DNA of 64,000 nucleotides, taken from contig JBBPYC010000003.1 of assembly GCA_038200275.1 (NCBI GenBank), positions 23,960 through 87,959 of the forward strand, in the 5' to 3' direction. The first letter of the stretch is position 1, and every line of letters starts with the position of its first letter. This DNA is from JBBPYC01 sp038200275 (GTDB lineage Bacteria; Pseudomonadota; Gammaproteobacteria; Burkholderiales; Burkholderiaceae_C). Of this stretch, positions 45,055-53,189 are shown in pieces. The position numbers and the translations under genes are program-made. The notes under the pieces are model-generated. The model worked only from the letters and a program-made list of their open reading frames with translations, ran no database searches and was not told the DNA's origin.

Positions 45055-46866
45055 TCAATCCCGATTGCCCGGCGCCCCCCACCAGGTCATGACCGCCCAG
45101 GTATCGGGCTGGTAGTACGGCGGGATCACCGCCGGCAGCTCGAACCGGCGCGGCCGGTAGCCAATGAAGAACTCATCGCCGTACCACTGCGGGATCGAGT
45201 AATGGCCGAGCGTGAGCACACGGTCCAGCGAGCGCATCGCGGCGCTGACTTCGGGCCGCGTCTTCGCTTGCACCACCTTTTGCAGCAACGCATCAACGGC
45301 CGGATCGGCAATGCCCCAGTAGTTGGCCGATCCCGGCGTGGCCGCTGCTTTCGAGCCAAAACGGTCGAGCAGTTCGGCACCCGGTGCGGTGCTGCCGGGC
45401 AGCCGCTGCGTGGTCATCTCGAACTGAAAATTCTCCATGCGCTGCTGGTTCAGTGAAAAGTCGACGTTGCGATACGTCAGCTCGATGCCCAATTTGCTGA
45501 GCGCCTGCTTCAAAGGCCCGACCAAGCGCACCCAGGACGGTTGATCGTTCAAAAACTCGATCGTGAACGGCTCGCCATTCGCATTGCGCAACGCACCATC
45601 GCGGTAGGTCCAGCCCGCGTCGGCCAGCAGCTGCTGCGCCTTGCGCAGGTTTTCCCGCAGGCTGTGCGGCGCTTGCGTTGATGGCGGGTCGGGCATGGGG
45701 CCGAACACGGCTGGGTCGAGCTGATCTTTCAATGGATCCAGCAGCGCAAGTTCATCGGCCTTTGGCACCCCTTCCGCATGAAACTCGCTGTTCGGAAAGT
45801 AACCATGCACGCGCTTGTACAGGTTGTAGAACAACTGCCGGTTCAGCCACTCAAAATCCATCGCCAGGCCGATCGCCTCGCGCACCCTCGGGTCCTTGAA
45901 CTTGTCGTTGCGCAGGTTGAAGATGTAGCCTTGAAAGTCGCCTGGGTTCTGGTTCGGGAACGCGCGTTTTTTCAACTCGCCCGAATCGAACTGCTTGCCT
46001 TGGTACTGGCGCGCCCAATTGCGCGAGATGAACTCGCGCTTGAAGTCGAATTCGCCGGCTTTCAAACCTTCGAACTGCGATGTCTCGTCCAGATAGATCC
46101 GGTACGTCACACGGTCGAAGTTGTACTGGCCGCGGCGCACGGGCAGGTCTTGCCCCCAATAGTCAGGGTCCCGCACGTAGGTGATGTCGCGGCCCATCGA
46201 TTCATCGGGCAGCCGGTACGGACCGGAGCCGATCGGCACCTCGCGCACGATCTGGTCGAACGGCTTGCCGTCGCCCCACAACTGGCTAAACACCGGCAGG
46301 CCGCCGACCAGCAGCGGCAGCTCCCGGTTCGGCCGCGCGAAGTCGAAGCGCACCAGCCGCTCGCCCAGCACCTCAACGCCCTTCACTTCCGCATAAATGC
46401 TGCGGAACTGCGGCGCCGCCAGTGGACCCGTCAATGTCTTGAAAGAGTACGCAACGTCGGCGGCCAGCACCGGCTTGCCATCGTGAAAACGTGCCTTCGG
46501 GTTCAGCCGGAACGTGGCCGATAGATAGTCGGGCGCCACCACCACGTCTTCCGCGAGCAGCCCGTACGCGGTGGTCGGCTCTTCGAAGTTGCCGGTCAGC
46601 AGGCTCTCGATCATCAGCGTCCCGATGCCGTAAGGCGCGGTGCCCTTCAGGGTGAACGGATTGAACTTGTCGAAGTTGGTCGGTCGCGTCGGCGGCACCA
46701 TGCGTATTTCGCCGCCTTTGGGTGCGGCCGCGTTCACGTAGTCGAAGTGCGTGAAGCCCGCTGGATACTTCACGTCGCCAAACTGCGCATAGGCGTGGGC
46801 CGCCCAGCTGGGACCCAGCGCACCGGCCAGGCCGAGCGCGATCAATACAAGGGCAAAAAGTCGCAT
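45055..46866 (-). CDS. yejA: Periplasmic peptide-binding protein (YejA-like)
   Basis: A 603-residue SBP family 5 protein. The signal peptide MRLFALVLIALGLAGALG ends about residue 24 (WAAHA). Mature part: FGDVKYPAGFTHFDYVNAAAPKGGE, characteristic of YejA, then FNPFTLKGTAPYGIGTL and KARFHDGKPVLAADVAYSF. It delivers peptides to YejBEF. The start is ATG 46866; the open frame to 46953 runs into the divergent fabI. First gene of the yejABEF operon. Confidence 0.95.
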   Translation of the reverse strand: MRLFALVLIALGLAGALGPSWAAHAYAQFGDVKYPAGFTHFDYVNAAAPKGGEIRMVPPTRPTNFDKFNPFTLKGTAPYGIGTLMIESLLTGNFEEPTTAYGLLAEDVVVAPDYLSATFRLNPKARFHDGKPVLAADVAYSFKTLTGPLAAPQFRSIYAEVKGVEVLGERLVRFDFARPNRELPLLVGGLPVFSQLWGDGKPFDQIVREVPIGSGPYRLPDESMGRDITYVRDPDYWGQDLPVRRGQYNFDRVTYRIYLDETSQFEGLKAGEFDFKREFISRNWARQYQGKQFDSGELKKRAFPNQNPGDFQGYIFNLRNDKFKDPRVREAIGLAMDFEWLNRQLFYNLYKRVHGYFPNSEFHAEGVPKADELALLDPLKDQLDPAVFGPMPDPPSTQAPHSLRENLRKAQQLLADAGWTYRDGALRNANGEPFTIEFLNDQPSWVRLVGPLKQALSKLGIELTYRNVDFSLNQQRMENFQFEMTTQRLPGSTAPGAELLDRFGSKAAATPGSANYWGIADPAVDALLQKVVQAKTRPEVSAAMRSLDRVLTLGHYSIPQWYGDEFFIGYRPRRFELPAVIPPYYQPDTWAVMTWWGAPGNRD

Positions 46867-46903
46867 GCGACAATTCTGCGGCACTTCCACACAGAGACGA
46901 CTT

Positions 46904-47701
46904 ATGGCCTTCTTAAACGGCAAAAAGCTGCTGATCACCGGCGTGCTCAGCAACCGATCGATCGCTTACGGCATCGCCCGCGCCTGCCACGCGCAGGGCG
47001 CCCAACTCGCGTTCAGCTATATGGGCGAGCGCTTCAAGCAACGCATCACCGAGATCGCAGCCGAGTTCGATTCGAAGCTCGTATTCGATTGCGACGTCGC
47101 CGACGACGCGCAGATCGACAAACTGTTTGCCGATCTGTCGCAAGCCTGGCCAAAGTTCGACGGCTTCGTGCACGCGATCGGATTCGCACCACGTGAGGCG
47201 ATCGGCGGCGATTTTCTGGAAGGCCTCTCACGCGAGGGTTTCCGCATCGCGCACGACATCAGCGCCTACAGCTTTCCGGCACTGGCCAAAGCCGCGCTGC
47301 CGATGCTGAACCCGCGCGCGGCCCTGCTCACGCTCACCTACCTGGGCGCCGAGCGCGCCGTGCCGAACTACAACACGATGGGCTTGGCCAAGGCATCGCT
47401 CGAAGCGTCGGTGCGCTACACGGCCGAATCTCTGGCCACCAAAGGCATTCGCGTGAACGGCATCAGCGCCGGGCCGATCAAGACACTCGCGGCCAGCGGC
47501 ATCAAAGGCTTCGGCAAGATCTTGTCGGTGGTGGCTGAGACGGCACCCATCCGGCGCAACGTGACGATCGAGGACGTGGGCAACGTGGCCGCGTTTCTGC
47601 TGTCCGATCTGGCGGCCGGTGTGAATGCGGAGATCACGTATGTCGACGGTGGTTTCAGCCAGATGATGGGCGGGATGACGGCGAGCGACGCGGCGGCTTG
47701 A
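46904..47701 (+). CDS. fabI: Enoyl-[acyl-carrier-protein] reductase (NADH)
   Basis: A 265-residue short-chain dehydrogenase completing fatty acid elongation. Start MAFLNGKKLLITGVLSNRSIAYG with NADH-binding Gly/Ser residues; FDCDVADDAQI; HAIGFAPRE. Catalytic Tyr156 and Lys163 in VPNYNTMGLAKASLEAS match the E. coli FabI numbering. GISAGPIKTLAASGI follows. It is the target of triclosan in other species. The start is ATG 46904; the frame upstream overlaps the divergent yejA. Confidence 0.97.
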   Translation: MAFLNGKKLLITGVLSNRSIAYGIARACHAQGAQLAFSYMGERFKQRITEIAAEFDSKLVFDCDVADDAQIDKLFADLSQAWPKFDGFVHAIGFAPREAIGGDFLEGLSREGFRIAHDISAYSFPALAKAALPMLNPRAALLTLTYLGAERAVPNYNTMGLAKASLEASVRYTAESLATKGIRVNGISAGPIKTLAASGIKGFGKILSVVAETAPIRRNVTIEDVGNVAAFLLSDLAAGVNAEITYVDGGFSQMMGGMTASDAAA

Positions 47702-47775
47702 AGCTTCGCGACCAACGTCTCGGCGTTTGGAGCCGGTCCGGGCTGGACCGTTCGTCGCTTCAGACTGTACATCGC

Positions 47776-47832
47776 GTCAAATGCGGCTTAGGCGCAAAGT
47801 ACGCAATCATCTCCAGCTATTTATTTCGTAGC
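47776..47832 (-). repeat. Dispersed repeat, copy F
   Basis: On the minus strand it opens with GCTACGAAATAAATAGC (47816-47832, 17 bp), then TGGAGATGATTGCG, GCGCCTAAG and GCATTTGA. It lies in the fabI/ligase gap and its outer end is 2 bp before the ligase start codon. Confidence 0.7.
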
Positions 47833-47834
47833 GG

Positions 47835-48803
47835 ATGACGGATGTCCTGACTGCGGCCCGTAGTTGCCCTTCATCGAGTTCAAGGCACCGAAGTTGGGCT
47901 CGAACCCTCTTATTCGTCATCGCACTCGCATCGGGAACAGTTGCCGCCCCGCTGGCGACCGCCGCCGAACCCGGCCCACCCGCATTGCTGCTTGCCAATC
48001 TCTACCGTGCCGACCTGGACCTGCGCGACTGGTGGGTTAGCGAAAAATACGACGGCGTGCGCGGCTACTGGGACGGCACCCAGTTGCTGACACGCGGCGG
48101 CGAACGGATCGCGGTCCCGACCTGGTTCACCGCCGGCTGGCCGGCCGAGCCAATGGACGGCGAACTGTGGGCCGGCCGTGGCCGCTTCGAGCAAGCATCC
48201 GCCACGGTGCGTCGACAGACACCACAGGATGCAGCGTGGCGCGCAATGCGCTTCATGGTCTTCGATCTGCCCGCGCACAACGGACCGTTCGATGCGCGCA
48301 TTCTGGCCATCGGCGAGCATGTGGAAGCGTTGCACCAACCGTGGGTGCAGGCCGTTGTGCAGCGCAAGGTCGCAAGCCACGCCGAACTGCAAACCCTGCT
48401 GCGCGGCACCGCGGCCGCCGGCGGTGAAGGCTTGATGCTGCATCGCGGTGCTTCGATGTACCAAGCCGGACGCAGCGGGGATCTGCTGAAATTGAAAACC
48501 CATCTGGACGCAGAAGCGCGCGTGCGCGCGGTGTTGCCGGGCCGTGGCAAGTACGAAGGCGCGATGGGCGCGCTGCTGGTCGAGGCCGTCGACGGCACGG
48601 GTCAGCGCACCGGCCCGCGCTTCAAGCTCGGCACGGGCTTCACCGATGCCGAACGCCGCGCCCCACCCGCAATCGGTGCGCTCGTGACTTATCGGTACCG
48701 CGACCTGAACGCCAGCGGCGTGCCGCGTTTCGCGAGCTTTTTGCGTGTGCGCACCGACCTGGCCGATCCGCCCCCTTCACACACCTCTTCCGACACACAG
48801 TAG
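47835..48803 (+). CDS. ligE: Exported minimal ATP-dependent DNA ligase (Lig E type)
   Basis: A 322-residue protein with an N-terminal signal sequence (hydrophobic 24-42, cleavage near ATAAEP). The adenylation domain has the nucleophile Lys71 in SEKYDGVRGYWDG, then LLTRGG, the acidic MDGELWAGRGRFEQ, FMVFDLP, GEGLMLHRG and LLKLKTHLDAEARV (motif V). A short OB domain follows. Lig E ligases of Haemophilus, Neisseria and others have this core plus a periplasmic leader and are suspected to act in competence or extracellular DNA. No competence genes are nearby. ackA follows at 5 bp. Confidence 0.88.
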   Translation: MTDVLTAARSCPSSSSRHRSWARTLLFVIALASGTVAAPLATAAEPGPPALLLANLYRADLDLRDWWVSEKYDGVRGYWDGTQLLTRGGERIAVPTWFTAGWPAEPMDGELWAGRGRFEQASATVRRQTPQDAAWRAMRFMVFDLPAHNGPFDARILAIGEHVEALHQPWVQAVVQRKVASHAELQTLLRGTAAAGGEGLMLHRGASMYQAGRSGDLLKLKTHLDAEARVRAVLPGRGKYEGAMGALLVEAVDGTGQRTGPRFKLGTGFTDAERRAPPAIGALVTYRYRDLNASGVPRFASFLRVRTDLADPPPSHTSSDTQ

Positions 48804-48808
48804 CTCTC

Positions 48809-50044
48809 ATGATGATTCTTGCGGTCAATGCCGGCTCGTCTTCACTCAAGTTCGCGCTGCACCCCTGCGCGCTGGGTCAGCCAGCGGGGTCGTCGGCCGA
48901 CGTGGAGTTGCCCGATGCGGTGCTGACCGGCCATGTGCAGGGGCTGGAGCCTGGCGGCGCGCCGCGCCTGCGCTGGCAAGTCGGCGCAGACACCGGCAGT
49001 CGAGCGCTCGATTCGGAAGTGACAGGCGGCGACGCGGCGACCAGCCCGTTCGGCCTTGCGCTGGCTGCCCTGCACAGCCTGCTCAACGAGCATTTCGCCG
49101 ACGTCGCACTCGACGGCATTGCGCACCGCGTGGTGCACGGCGGCGCGCGCTACGCCGCGGCGACCGTCGTCGACGATGACGTGCTCGCCGAGCTGGAAGC
49201 GCTGACGCCACTGGCTCCACTGCACCAGCCGCATGCGTTGCACGCCATTCGCGTGTTCCGCAGCGCCTTTCCCGACGTGCCGCAGATCGCCTGCTTCGAC
49301 ACCGCGTTTCATGCGACGTTGCCCGAGGTCGAAACCACCTACCCGCTGCCGCGCGAGATGACCGCACGCGGCATCCGCCGCTACGGCTTTCACGGGTTGT
49401 CCTACCAGTACGTGCTGGGTCGGCTGCAGACGCTGTCTCCCCAACGCGCGAACGGCCGCGTCGTGATGGCCCACCTGGGCAACGGCGCAAGCTTGTGCGC
49501 CACGCAGCACGGTGAAAGTCGCGCCACAACGATGGGCCTGACACCGCTGGACGGCCTGATGATGGGCACGCGCAGTGGCGCGATCGACCCCGGCATCCTG
49601 CTGTGCCTGATGCACGCTGGCATGAGCGCGGATCAGTTGCAGGATCTGCTGTGGAAGCAGTCCGGCCTGCTTGGCGTATCCGGCCGGTCCGCCGACATGC
49701 GCAGTTTGCAGGCCGAGCCCGATGACGCAGCGCGGCTTGCCATCGACATGTTCTGCCACCGCGTGGCGCGCGAGACGGCGGCCATGGCGGCAAGCGTCGG
49801 CGGCATCGACCTGCTCGCGTTCACCGGCGGCATTGGCGAGCACAGCGCCGAAGTTCGCGCCGATGTGGCCCGTCGGCTCGCATTTCTCGGGATCGAACTC
49901 GACGAGGCGTGCAACCAAGACGCATCTGGGGCGGGCGCAGTGGCGATTCATGCGCCGACCAGCGCGGTCGAAGTCTGGGTGGTGCAGACCGACGAGGGCC
50001 GAGTGGCCGCGAGCGAGGCAGCGCGGTTGCTATCTGAAGCGTAG
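48809..50044 (+). CDS. ackA: Acetate kinase
   Basis: A 411-residue ASKHA kinase interconverting acetate and acetyl phosphate. Seen: MMILAVNAGSSSLKFAL, GIAHRVVHGGARY, YGFHGLSYQYV, HLGNGASLCATQHGES, TPLDGLMMGTRSGAIDPG and FTGGIGEHSAEVR. The common partner pta is not in the window. The last codons and the TAG stop (50042-50044) lie inside a dispersed-repeat arm (50029-50045), so the C-terminus was reshaped by the repeat. Confidence 0.96.
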   Translation: MMILAVNAGSSSLKFALHPCALGQPAGSSADVELPDAVLTGHVQGLEPGGAPRLRWQVGADTGSRALDSEVTGGDAATSPFGLALAALHSLLNEHFADVALDGIAHRVVHGGARYAAATVVDDDVLAELEALTPLAPLHQPHALHAIRVFRSAFPDVPQIACFDTAFHATLPEVETTYPLPREMTARGIRRYGFHGLSYQYVLGRLQTLSPQRANGRVVMAHLGNGASLCATQHGESRATTMGLTPLDGLMMGTRSGAIDPGILLCLMHAGMSADQLQDLLWKQSGLLGVSGRSADMRSLQAEPDDAARLAIDMFCHRVARETAAMAASVGGIDLLAFTGGIGEHSAEVRADVARRLAFLGIELDEACNQDASGAGAVAIHAPTSAVEVWVVQTDEGRVAASEAARLLSEA

Positions 50045-50092
50045 CAAACAACGTTGATTCCACCTGCGCATTAGGCGGTTTTATCAAAAAAT
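50029..50092 (+). repeat. Dispersed repeat, copy G (supplies ackA stop)
   Basis: GCTATCTGAAGCGTAGC (50029-50045, 17 bp head), AAACAACGTTGATTCC, a TGCGCATTAGGC core, then GGTTTTATCAAAAAA. The TAG of the second arm is the ackA stop codon. Confidence 0.7.
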
Positions 50093-50193
50093 CGGCTCAA
50101 CGCCTTGTCATGTTCCAAGCGAGTGAGCAGCCAGCTCCCGACCCCCCGATCTGGGCCTGGTCAGGGTCGTTGCGCGGTGATTACCATCGCCGC

Positions 50194-50700
50194 ATGACAT
50201 CCACTGAACCCACCGAAGACGACGCTTCCGAATCACCGGAAGCCATCCGCACCGCCACGCTCTGGCACGACAACGGCTGGCGTGCCCGCGTCATCAAGAA
50301 CGAGGAAGACGACGGCTGGGCCGTCGAGATGCACCGCGACGGCGACCCCGAGCCCGCGCTGGTCGGCCCCTGGACCATGGGCCGCGACAAGAAGAACCCG
50401 AAGCCGCTCGACGTCTCCGCCTTCAACACGCTGGTCAAGACCGCCGCCGAGATCATTCGCCGCCACGAGCAGCAGTTGCACGCCGTGCTGCACAAGCAAG
50501 TCGACATCACCACCACCGACGGCACCCGCTGGACGGTGGCGCTGGACATCGTGCCGGATGAGGACGATCCGCATGCGTGGCTGTCGGCAGCTGATGCGTT
50601 TGGGCAGCAGGCGGCGCGGTTGCGTGTGGCGCCGACGTTTCGGCTGACTGCGGCAAGTGCCACCGCTTGGGCTGAGGGTGGGTTTCAGAAGCCGGCTTGA
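50194..50700 (+). CDS. Conserved-looking hypothetical protein
   Basis: 168 residues from ATG 50194 (MTSTEPTEDDASESPEAI). An acidic start is followed by a beta-rich part (WHDNGWRARVIKNEEDDGWAVEMH), GPWTMGRDKKNPKPLD, a helix (FNTLVKTAAEIIRRHEQQL) and VDITTTDGTRWTVALDIVPDED. No known domain or membrane segment; cytoplasmic. Codon use matches its neighbours, so it is probably real. An earlier in-frame ATG at 50110 lies close to the repeat and is less likely. Confidence 0.75.
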   Translation: MTSTEPTEDDASESPEAIRTATLWHDNGWRARVIKNEEDDGWAVEMHRDGDPEPALVGPWTMGRDKKNPKPLDVSAFNTLVKTAAEIIRRHEQQLHAVLHKQVDITTTDGTRWTVALDIVPDEDDPHAWLSAADAFGQQAARLRVAPTFRLTAASATAWAEGGFQKPA

Positions 50701-51020
50701 TTGACACCTAGGTTTACGGTTCTGGACGATTGCATCGATTCCTGACGCTATCCGTCGTTCGCGGCACGGGACGTGATGCGGCCGCTGCTGGCAATGGGTT
50801 GACCCTGTGGCCCGAAAGCCCAGCCCCGAATAGTCTGTTTTTGATTGCGTGCTGTGCAGGACCGACCAGCGCTGCAGGCCACTTTCGCTCTGAAAAATCC
50901 AGCACCTGAAGCGCTCCCCTACACTCGCGCGATGCACTTGTCCCCCGGCATTCGTTTGAACCGTGGTGTCGGCCAGCGCGCTGCTGTCGTTGGTTGATCA
51001 TTGAGACCCGACAGCCCGCA
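50701..51020. other. Gene-free region before the zeta-like kinase
   Basis: 320 bp with no convincing gene. CCCCTACACTCGCG around 50920 contains a TACACT that could be a -10 box for the kinase about 100 bp downstream. No -35, repeat copy or RNA gene was recognised. Confidence 0.4.
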
Positions 51021-51611
51021 ATGATGCAACCCGCCCCGCGCATCGTGATTTTTGCTGCTCCGAACGGCGCTGGCAAATCGACACATGCCGACGCGATTCT
51101 TGCGGGCTTGGGCATTGAAACTTTCGTCAACGCCGACTTCATCGCGCGCGGTCTCTCAGGCCGCAATACCAAGGCCATCAATTTCGAGGCCGGCCGCATC
51201 ATGCTGCGCCGGCTGCGGCAATTGGCGGCAGCGCGCGAGGATTTTGCGTTCGAGTCGACCTTGTCCAGCCGGACCTTTGCGCCGTTTCTGGCGAAACTCA
51301 AAGCGAATGGCTACGGCGTCTCAATCTACTACTTCTCGCTGTCGAGCGCCCAGCTGGCGGTGCGTCGTGTCAAGCTTCGCGTCGCGCTCGGCGGCCACGA
51401 CGGACCGGTCGATGTCGTGCGCAGACGGTTCAGGCGAAGTTTGTCGAATTTTCTGACGTTGTATGCGCCGCTCGCAGCGTGGTGGGCTGTTTTCGACAAC
51501 TCGTTGCCTTCCGACGCGCGATTGGTTGCTGTCTATGGCCAGAATACGTTGAACGTAAAGGAGTCCGCCCCTTGGTCGAAACTGCAAAAGCTCGCGAAGA
51601 CCGGCCCTTGA
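51021..51611 (+). CDS. Zeta-toxin-like P-loop kinase
   Basis: A 196-residue protein with Walker A APNGAGKSTHA (about residues 13-23), then VNADFIARGLS, AGRIMLRRLRQL, EDFAFESTLSSRTFAPFL, GYGVSIYYFSLSS, RVALGGHDGPVDVVRRRF and SNFLTLYAPLAAWWAVFDNS. This motif order matches the family annotated as zeta toxin in many proteobacteria. True zeta kinases phosphorylate UDP-N-acetylglucosamine; this short branch is less well studied, so the substrate is open. ATG 51021 or 51024. Its 3' end overlaps a small gene with its own ribosome binding site. Confidence 0.85.
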   Translation: MMQPAPRIVIFAAPNGAGKSTHADAILAGLGIETFVNADFIARGLSGRNTKAINFEAGRIMLRRLRQLAAAREDFAFESTLSSRTFAPFLAKLKANGYGVSIYYFSLSSAQLAVRRVKLRVALGGHDGPVDVVRRRFRRSLSNFLTLYAPLAAWWAVFDNSLPSDARLVAVYGQNTLNVKESAPWSKLQKLAKTGP

Positions 51612-51742
51612 TGCTGTCACCCAAGGCACTCCAAAAAGCCTTGGCCAAATCGGGTGACCGTGCACGTCGGCTGGCGGCGGCTTTCGGCAAAACAGTGCCC
51701 GCTGAGCCTGCCAAGCCGAAAGCGCCAAACGTCAAACGCTGA
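51572..51742 (+). CDS. Small basic protein overlapping the zeta-like kinase (possible partner)
   Basis: 56 residues from TTG 51572, overlapping the kinase by 40 bp in another frame. A strong AAAGGAG (51557-51563) lies 8 nt before the TTG, inside the kinase gene, which argues for real translation. A shorter form could start at ATG 51611, overlapping the kinase stop as TGATG. The protein is helical and basic (SPKALQKALAKSGDRARRLA, then FGKTVPAEPAKPKAP). No family is recognised. By position it could be an antitoxin or accessory subunit, though antitoxins of this group are more often upstream. Confidence 0.6.
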   Translation: MVETAKAREDRPLMLSPKALQKALAKSGDRARRLAAAFGKTVPAEPAKPKAPNVKR

Positions 51743-51802
51743 CGCGAGCGTCGTCCTGCGAACTTTCTCGGCGCAGAGATCGAAATTCGCGCAGATCGAA
51801 GT

Positions 51803-51904
51803 GCTACCTTCTTGATAGCTGCCTGCGCATGCCCGGCAGGCACTGCAGGCACTGCAGGCACTGCAGGCACTGCAGGCACTGCAGGCCAATTTTTCTCGAA
51901 AATC
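51803..51904 (+). repeat. Dispersed repeat, copy H (expanded)
   Basis: GCTACCTTCTTGATAGC (51803-51819, 17 bp head), TGCCTGCGCATGCCCGG, then a 9-bp tandem expansion, then CCAATTTTTCTCGAAAATC. Apart from the expansion it is one of the best-preserved copies. It lies upstream of rluE. Confidence 0.75.
51837..51886 (+). repeat. 9-bp tandem repeat within copy H
   Basis: Five perfect copies of CAGGCACTG (51837-51881) plus a partial CAGGC. Length 9 bp, so changes would not alter a reading frame; it sits 50 bp before the rluE start and could vary in copy number between strains. Confidence 0.9.
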
Positions 51905-51936
51905 ACTCGGCGCAACCCAGGTGCAGCTCACGCGCT

Positions 51937-52497
51937 ATGTCCCAGCTCGCTCCTTCTCGCCTCATCCGCTTCAACAAGCCGTATGGCGTGCTTAGCCAGT
52001 TCACGCCAGAAGGCCGCTGGCGCGGGCTAAAAGATTTCATCGACGTGCCGAATGTCTACGTGGCCGGCCGGCTCGATGCCGACAGCGAAGGCTTGCTGCT
52101 CCTGACGGCTGACGGCAAGCTGCAGGCGCGCATCGCCGATCCGCGTTTCAAGATGGAAAAGACGTATCGGGTGCAGGTCGAGGGCGCGCCAGGCGAAGGG
52201 GCGTTGGAGGCCTTGCGCAGCGGTGTCTTGCTGAAGGACGGCATGACGCTGCCCGCCCATGCGCGGCTGCTCGATCCGCCGCCGGAGGTGTGGCAGCGCG
52301 AACCGCCGATCCGGGTGCGCCAGTCGATTCCCACCGCATGGCTGGAGTTGGTGATTCGCGAGGGGCGCAACCGGCAAGTGCGGCGCATGACGGCTGCGGT
52401 GGGGTTGCCGACCTTGCGGCTGATTCGGGTCGCGATCGGTCCTTATCTACTGGACGGCTTGGCACCCGGCTGTTGGCAGGCACAGGCCGCGTGCTGA
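51937..52497 (+). CDS. rluE: 23S rRNA pseudouridine synthase RluE-like
   Basis: A 186-residue RsuA/RluE-family synthase without an S4 domain, as in RluE (pseudouridine-2457 of 23S rRNA in E. coli). Seen: LIRFNKPYGVLSQFTPEG, the catalytic Asp in GRLDADSEGLLLLTADG, RFKMEKTYRVQVEG, and IREGRNRQVRRMTAAVGLPTLRLIRV. The start is ATG 51937; the frame upstream runs through the 9-bp tandem repeats and is not coding. Confidence 0.93.
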   Translation: MSQLAPSRLIRFNKPYGVLSQFTPEGRWRGLKDFIDVPNVYVAGRLDADSEGLLLLTADGKLQARIADPRFKMEKTYRVQVEGAPGEGALEALRSGVLLKDGMTLPAHARLLDPPPEVWQREPPIRVRQSIPTAWLELVIREGRNRQVRRMTAAVGLPTLRLIRVAIGPYLLDGLAPGCWQAQAAC

Positions 52498-52650
52498 GTG
52501 CGGCGTTCGGTTGCCGGAAGTCCGGGCCGTTTGCAGCGGCGGCGATGCGCCCCTGGCACGCGTCGACCTCTCGCTTGTGCCGCGCAGTCGTGGCATGCGA
52601 TGTGATGCGCCCCAGGCTCGGACGCAAGTCAGTGACCGCCCGATTCGGCG

Positions 52651-53016
52651 TCAGGCCGCATGCGCCTGCAGCGCCTCCAGGGTGGTGATCTCAAGCGCTT
52701 TGGCCAACGTGCTTTCCAGCACCACCGGCGGCGCCACACCCGCTTCGTATGCCTCTTGCCAGCGCAGCGCGCACAGGCACCATCGGTCGCCGGGTTGCAA
52801 GCCGGCAAAACGGTACTCCGGGCGCGGCGTCGACAGATCATTGCCGCGCGCTTTCGAGAATTCGAGGAATGCCTTGGTTACCTTGGCGCAGACCACGTGA
52901 GTGCCGTGATCACTGGCGCCGGTGTGGCAACAGCCGTCGCGAAAGTAGCCGGTGATTGGGTCGTACGAGCAAGCCACGAGGGGCCTGCCGAGCACATTGA
53001 GAGCAATGTCAGACAT
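52651..53016 (-). CDS. DUF2237 family protein
   Basis: A 121-residue protein starting MSDIALNVLGRPLVACSYDP, with the family features TGYFRDGCCHTGASDHGTHVVCA, FLEFSKARGNDLSTPRPEY, GDRWCLCALRWQEAYEAGVAPPVVLE and THxxAL-like TLEALQAHA. Cys residues in the motifs could bind metal. Function unknown. Convergent with rluE. Confidence 0.9.
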   Translation of the reverse strand: MSDIALNVLGRPLVACSYDPITGYFRDGCCHTGASDHGTHVVCAKVTKAFLEFSKARGNDLSTPRPEYRFAGLQPGDRWCLCALRWQEAYEAGVAPPVVLESTLAKALEITTLEALQAHAA

Positions 53017-53189
53017 GGGGCGGGCAGACAGAAACGAGCAACAGGATAGGAAAGAAGGTTACAAGGGTTGCGTGCGTCCAGTCAAAAAAAGGGATTCACG
53101 CAACGACAATCCAGTCTTTGCAGGCTGAACCCTTACAGGCTCGCCAAGGGCTCGGTTATCGGGTTGCCGTGACGGATGCGCCGCTCCAG

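Noticed and set aside
51837..51886. Possible CRISPR-like array
   Set aside because: Units are 9 bp and directly adjacent with no spacers; a simple tandem repeat.
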